Shown here one piece after another: positions 59,727 to 64,000 of a DNA stretch of 64,000 nucleotides. The notes beneath the pieces were generated by a model, which saw nothing but the letters and a program-made list of their open reading frames with translations, did no database searches and was not told the DNA's origin. Positions within the stretch are counted from its first letter, which is position 1; each line of letters opens with the position of its first letter. The stretch lies in the NCBI GenBank assembly GCA_965202895.1, contig OZ241901.1, positions 2,604,001-2,668,000 on the forward strand, in the 5' to 3' direction. Both the position numbers and the translations under genes were made by a program. Source of the DNA: JAJDXW01 sp965202895. Lineage in GTDB: Bacteria > Pseudomonadota > Gammaproteobacteria > HK1.

Positions 59727-62473
59727 AAATTGCTCCGACCGGGAATCCGAACTACATGATTCCGGATTATTTCAAGAATCCGGTCATCCGCCCCTATCTG
59801 GCCAACGTCCGGGACTGGCAGGGCTACATCCGTTTTCTCGGGCTCCCGGATCGCCGCGAAAACCCGGACATCCTCATCGACCGCCTGTTCGTCGCGCCTC
59901 TGGTGACCCGGCGGTACGTCTCGCCCGACGAGAATCCGGAGAACTGGACCGGTGAGGCGGAGACCCTGATCGACGCGCTGGCGGAAGATTCGCCGCTCGT
60001 GCTGCTTGGCGATCCGGGGATTGGGAAGTCCACCTTCCTGAACTTCGTTGCCTGGCTCTTCTCGCGTCCGGCGACCAACGCCTTGATCGAGCGGTTGGGG
60101 TGGTACTTGCCCTTGCCGATGGTGTTGAGGGAGCTGCCGGTTCGGGGGGTGAGGGATTTCGACGGACTGCTCGAGGCTTTCCTGGGCCGCGAGATGAGCG
60201 CGCCGCTTCTTGGAGACGAGCGCCGCTACCTGATGCAGACCCTGGAGGAAGGGAGGGCGTTCCTGCTGCTCGACGGCATCGACGAGCTCGGCGGTCGAGA
60301 GGCGCGCGAGAACCTCCGGAGCGCCGTGTTCGACGGGATCGCCCGCTATCCCGCTTGCCGCTGGCTTCTGACCTCCCGGATCATCGGATATGAGGAGGCG
60401 CCGTTCGACAGGGAGCACGTTCGGCCAGATAGGGAGGCGTCTCCTGAACGGTCGGCCGCTGAACTACGCCGAACACCGCCACGAAGAGGTCCGGGCGAGC
60501 ACCATCGTACAGTGGCGGACATCGAACCGGTTTCGACGGAGCGAGTGATTCGGAGGTTCGCTGGACGGGAATCAGCCGGAGGACGGGTCGCCGTCCGCTA
60601 CATCGCGCCATTCGATGATCGACGGATCGCGTCGTTTGCGCACAACTGGTATGTGTACCGCGAAGCGGCGGCGACCCGGGCGGGGGCGAACGCAAACCAT
60701 CTGGTCCGGGCGGTTCATGCCGACGAGTCGATCCTGCGTCTGGCCCGCGTCCCGAACCTCCTCACCATGATGGCCCTGATCCACCGGATCGAGGCGACCC
60801 TGCCGCACGGCCGAGCGTTGCTCTACGAACGCATCGCGGAGGCGTACCTGGAGTCCATCGACAAGTTTCGTGGCATCGATGCGTCCCCCCACGACCTGCC
60901 GCGCAAGAAGGGCTGGCTGGCCCGCGTCGGAATCGAAATGCAGCGCCGGCGGATGTCGGAGGGAGCGCCTGATGCAACCGCCATTCTGATGGATGCGGAT
61001 ACGGTCAAGGGTTGGCTGAGCGAGGAAATGGGGCGTAGCGACACGTCTCCGGACACACCGTCGGCCGTGGAATTTCTCAAGGTCGTCGGGCGCCGGAGTG
61101 GACTGTTTCTGCCCCGGGGCGAGGGTCGCTACGCCTTTGTGCATCTTTCCTTTCAGGAGTACTTTGCGGCGGTCGCACTCAAGCGGGAGGTCACGAGACT
61201 CCGGTGGGCGAAGGGCAATGCGTCGAGGCTGGGGTTCGACCGCGACACATTGGCGGGCTGGGCGGGGCTGAGCGTCTGGCGCGAGACGTTCTCTTTTCTT
61301 TTCGAGCTGCTCGCATCCGAGGAGGAAGACGACTGGCACGCCGATCTGCTCGATTGCGTGTTCGGAGAAGATTTCTCTCGGCTGGACGGTTCGGAATCCG
61401 ATGAAGTCTCCGTAGCTCTGGGTCATTTGCTGGCTCGACTGGTGGTGAATTCGCGCTCGGGATTGTCATCCGAGAAAAGGGACAGCGCGTTGAACTGGTG
61501 TGTAAGAACACGGCTTCGGATGCCATCTCAAACGTTCTCTGCGAATATTTTTGCCACCCTGCTCGGAGACGACATTGATCTGAACACGGTGGTATTCAAA
61601 AAAATCGAAATTCAAATGAAGAAAACAGGGTCACGGGAGCTTGATTTGAGCGGTACGTGGATCTCGGATATTTCACCGATCGTAAACCTTACCATGCTCG
61701 AATCCTTGGACTTGATGGAAACGAGTGTATTGGATATCTCGCCGATTGCCAATCTTACTGCACTTCGATCACTCAATTTGATTGGAACACCGATTTCGGA
61801 TTTGGCGCCAATTATGGGTTTAAGAAACCTTCAATCGCTCGAACTGGGGGATGCACAGATCTCGGATCTCGATCTCCTCGTCAAACTTCCTAGGCTTCGG
61901 TCGCTTGTTTTGGTAGGAACATTAATTTCGGACCTTTCGCCTCTTTCAAAATGTCTTGCTCTTCAAAAAATCAATTTGATAGCCATTGAGGCTTCGGATC
62001 TATCCCCACTCGCGAACCTCCCTAAGCTAAAAGCACTCGACTGCTTTGACGTATCGATTTCGGACCTTTCCCCGCTTGCGAAGCTTCCGGCGCTTGAATT
62101 GCTTGTGTTGGAGGATACTTTGGTCTCGGATCTTACGCCGCTTTCCAATTTTGCGTCCCTTCATTCTCTATATCTACAGGATCCAATTTCAGATCTCTCT
62201 CCACTCGCGGATCTCGCCGAGCTTCGTTCGCTCGGGTTGTTGGTCGGGTCGGATTTGGATATTACTCCGCTTGCGAGCTTGCGCAAACTTCAGGATCTCA
62301 GTCTATTCGGGAATTCAGTTCCTGACCTGACCCCGCTGGTGCGTCTCGGATCGCTTGAGAAACTTGACATCAGGGGTATGGAGATTTCGAATGACGTAGT
62401 AGAAGATCTGCGAAAATACCGTCCGGATATTGAAATACTCTGGAGAACCGAAAACGGAGAGGAGCGGCGTTGA
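59723..62473 (+). CDS. NACHT NTPase with C-terminal leucine-rich repeats (bacterial NLR-like)
   Basis: This 916-residue protein begins with about 90 residues without a known domain. The NACHT NTPase follows: Walker A GDPGIGKSTF at residues 96-105, Walker B LLLDGIDELG at 181-190 and a sensor LLTSRI near 216-221. About 160 residues of helical winged domains lie next. Twelve leucine-rich repeats of about 21-22 residues occupy about 635-905, each of the type L-x-x-L-x-L-x-x-x-x-x-SDLSPL. Animal NLRs and bacterial bNACHT antiphage proteins share this NTPase plus repeat sensor. It overlaps the KAP gene and precedes a methyltransferase gene. The LRR half is AT-richer than the NTPase half, suggesting separate origin. 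No effector domain is visible N-terminally, so the KAP partner may supply output. Confidence 0.85.
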   Translation: MKIAPTGNPNYMIPDYFKNPVIRPYLANVRDWQGYIRFLGLPDRRENPDILIDRLFVAPLVTRRYVSPDENPENWTGEAETLIDALAEDSPLVLLGDPGIGKSTFLNFVAWLFSRPATNALIERLGWYLPLPMVLRELPVRGVRDFDGLLEAFLGREMSAPLLGDERRYLMQTLEEGRAFLLLDGIDELGGREARENLRSAVFDGIARYPACRWLLTSRIIGYEEAPFDREHVRPDREASPERSAAELRRTPPRRGPGEHHRTVADIEPVSTERVIRRFAGRESAGGRVAVRYIAPFDDRRIASFAHNWYVYREAAATRAGANANHLVRAVHADESILRLARVPNLLTMMALIHRIEATLPHGRALLYERIAEAYLESIDKFRGIDASPHDLPRKKGWLARVGIEMQRRRMSEGAPDATAILMDADTVKGWLSEEMGRSDTSPDTPSAVEFLKVVGRRSGLFLPRGEGRYAFVHLSFQEYFAAVALKREVTRLRWAKGNASRLGFDRDTLAGWAGLSVWRETFSFLFELLASEEEDDWHADLLDCVFGEDFSRLDGSESDEVSVALGHLLARLVVNSRSGLSSEKRDSALNWCVRTRLRMPSQTFSANIFATLLGDDIDLNTVVFKKIEIQMKKTGSRELDLSGTWISDISPIVNLTMLESLDLMETSVLDISPIANLTALRSLNLIGTPISDLAPIMGLRNLQSLELGDAQISDLDLLVKLPRLRSLVLVGTLISDLSPLSKCLALQKINLIAIEASDLSPLANLPKLKALDCFDVSISDLSPLAKLPALELLVLEDTLVSDLTPLSNFASLHSLYLQDPISDLSPLADLAELRSLGLLVGSDLDITPLASLRKLQDLSLFGNSVPDLTPLVRLGSLEKLDIRGMEISNDVVEDLRKYRPDIEILWRTENGEERR

Positions 62474-62676
62474 TGGTCCGGGACTTTCCGCACCGGAACC
62501 GGGTGGGCCTTGCGGGCGCGCGCCGGAAGCTCGTTCCATACGCCGGTCCGATCGAGCTCCGTTGCCGGGATCGGGTCGGCTTTTCAGGCGCGCTGGTCCC
62601 TCGTTGGGAGTCATCCCGATGGAAGGCAAAGCGGATCGGAAGGTATAGTCCCCCGAACCCCGATGGGCCGTGACTC

Positions 62677-64000
62677 ATGCCGATCCTGCACTGGCTGACC
62701 CGAGAGCAAGATGCCCGCGTCGCCGCTCGCACGCCCTACCGGCTGCTCGAGGAAGCCCCGGCGCTGTCCGCCGGAGACGCCGGTTCGGGCAACCTGCTGA
62801 TCGAGGGAGACAACCTGGAGGCCCTGAAGGCGCTGCTGCCCTTCTATTCCGGGCGCGTGAAGTGCATCTACGTCGATCCCCCGTACAACACCCGCTCCGC
62901 GTTCGAGCACTACGACGACAACCTGGAACATGCGCAGTGGCTGGCCATGATGCTTCCGCGCCTCGAACTGTTGCGGGAGCTGCTTGCCGAAGACGGCTCG
63001 ATCTGGGTGTCGATCGACGACAATGAAGGCCATTATCTCAAGGTTGTTATGGATGAAGTATTCGGACGGAGAAATTTTGTGGCAAATATTGTCTGGCAAA
63101 AATCGTATACATCGAACCAAACTGCGAAATTTATTTCCGACACTCATGATCATATATTTCTTTACGCGCGCAATCCCGATTTCTTTTCTTTCGGAAAAAT
63201 CGAACGCACAGAAGAACAAAAGACGAGCTTCAAGAACCCGGATCGCGATCCGAGAGGACCTTGGAAAGCGGAGAATCTTTCCGCGGGTAAATTCTACGCT
63301 GCCGGCCAGTTCGAGATAACAGGACCAACCGGAAAGAAATTTCTTCCACCGAAGAATCGATGCTGGCGATGCAGTCGGGAAGTATACGAATCCTGGCTGG
63401 CAGACGGCAGGATCACATTTGGAATCAAAGGCGAAGGTCGCCCCATGCTCAAGAAGTATCTCGCCGAAATGGATAGCGGCCTCACACCGAATACGTGGTG
63501 GGAACACCACGAAGTGGGCAGTAATAAACTTGCAAGCACTGATCTTAAAAAATTGTTCCCTGGCGTAGAAGTCTTTGGGAACCCAAAACCGGAAATGTTG
63601 ATCAGTCGCATTCTGGAACTTGCCACCAACCCCGGCGACCTCGTCCTCGACTCCTTCCTCGGCTCGGGTACTACCGCCGCGGTCGCGCACAAGATGGGCC
63701 GGCGCTGGATCGGCATCGAGATGGGCGAGCACGCGGTCACCCACTGCGGGCCGCGCCTCCGCAAGGTGATTGAAGGGGAACCGGGCGGCATCTCCGAGCG
63801 GGTCGGGTGGAAGGGCGGGGGCGGGTTCCGGTTCTATCGCCTCGGCCCGACCGTGTTCGACGAGGAAGGGCGGATTCGGCCGGACATCCGCTTTCCGGTC
63901 CTCGCCGCGCACGTGTGGTTCAGCGAGACGGGCCGGCCGTGGACCGGCGCCGGCGAGGGGTCGCCGGTACTCGGCGCGCACGACGGCCGCGCCTACGCCC
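62677..64000 (+). CDS. mod: Type III-like (Mod) site-specific adenine DNA methyltransferase, 3' end outside window
   Basis: The reading frame is open to the window end (441 codons). The catalytic motif CIYVDPPYNT lies at residues 63-72 and the AdoMet motif I DLVLDSFLGSGTTAAVAH near 321-338, an order typical of beta-class N6-adenine methyltransferases including Mod of type III restriction systems. The central 200 residues (about 140-315) form the target-recognition region and are encoded by DNA far more AT-rich than the rest. ATG 62677 starts 203 bases after the NACHT-LRR stop on the same strand. A Res (helicase/nuclease) gene is expected downstream, outside the window. Without it the enzyme could also be a solitary methyltransferase. 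Confidence 0.85.
   Translation, partial: MPILHWLTREQDARVAARTPYRLLEEAPALSAGDAGSGNLLIEGDNLEALKALLPFYSGRVKCIYVDPPYNTRSAFEHYDDNLEHAQWLAMMLPRLELLRELLAEDGSIWVSIDDNEGHYLKVVMDEVFGRRNFVANIVWQKSYTSNQTAKFISDTHDHIFLYARNPDFFSFGKIERTEEQKTSFKNPDRDPRGPWKAENLSAGKFYAAGQFEITGPTGKKFLPPKNRCWRCSREVYESWLADGRITFGIKGEGRPMLKKYLAEMDSGLTPNTWWEHHEVGSNKLASTDLKKLFPGVEVFGNPKPEMLISRILELATNPGDLVLDSFLGSGTTAAVAHKMGRRWIGIEMGEHAVTHCGPRLRKVIEGEPGGISERVGWKGGGGFRFYRLGPTVFDEEGRIRPDIRFPVLAAHVWFSETGRPWTGAGEGSPVLGAHDGRAYA

Noticed and set aside
62473..62673. A short open frame between NACHT-LRR and Mod
   Set aside because: It is 67 residues at most with basic, patternless text; no ribosome site and no homology recognised.

Overview
The window is high-GC DNA from a Gram-negative bacterium. 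I infer a member of the Pseudomonadota from a lipoprotein autotransporter-type protease, ABC importers with signal-peptide binding proteins, a DsrC protein and a CaiB/BaiF-type formyl-CoA transferase locus. No 16S rRNA or other marker is present, so the genus cannot be named. There are no transposases, phage structural genes or CRISPR arrays. There are many small interspersed hairpin repeats, broken gene remnants and a defence-rich accessory region.

Layout. (1) 1-12.9 kb is catabolic: the tail of a TauD/TfdA dioxygenase, then a 2-aminobenzoyl-CoA (anthranilate) module (bifunctional monooxygenase/reductase, SDR, 2-aminobenzoate-CoA ligase). A convergent four-gene ABC importer follows, then a lhr helicase remnant, a NYN-domain protein, a Rid-family protein and a GNAT acetyltransferase. 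(2) 13-23.4 kb is mixed: tRNA-Met(CAU), a fused NuoE-NuoF type NADH/formate dehydrogenase subunit, a YbdK-type ligase, an enoyl-CoA hydratase, a Tat-exported intradiol dioxygenase, a DUF4143 ATPase preceded by 33-bp-spaced iterons, and a NalP-like lipoprotein subtilase. (3) 24.4-39 kb is a defence/toxin island. It holds a type I restriction system whose hsdM-hsdS junction is split by a zeta-toxin module, a low-GC DUF2971 gene, an operon of a truncated CD-NTase-like protein, a double-GHKL ATPase, a receiver-like protein and a VapC toxin, a divergent XRE-ImmA/PIN pair, and vsr, vapC and higA fragments. (4) 39.1-41.4 kb is a tandem duplication of a Uma2-family gene. (5) 41.6-50.4 kb is a formyl-CoA/oxalate-type one-carbon cluster on the minus strand (MFS, GntR regulator with a palindromic operator, a ThDP-dependent lyase/decarboxylase, Frc, a 10-formyl-THF hydrolase-like protein, formate-THF ligase). 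(6) 50.7-57.6 kb holds a DUF169 protein, a molybdopterin oxidoreductase, a glutamine-synthetase-family ligase, DsrC and a VOC protein. (7) 58.3-64 kb is a second defence locus: a KAP NTPase overlapping a NACHT-LRR protein, then a Mod-type (type III) DNA methyltransferase that runs off the window.

How the genes fit together. Anthranilate would be activated by the ligase and dearomatised by the bifunctional monooxygenase. The ABC importer may supply an organic substrate. In the C1 cluster, Frc makes formate and a CoA ester, the ThDP enzyme probably releases or uses formyl-CoA, and Fhs captures formate as 10-formyl-THF. Defence genes sit in two blocks, with AT-richer target-recognition and LRR segments consistent with module exchange. 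The main novelty candidates are the remnant-CD-NTase/GHKL/receiver/PIN operon, the KAP-NACHT-LRR pair, the toxin module wedged into the restriction locus, and a hairpin repeat family whose central loop is found in both orientations.
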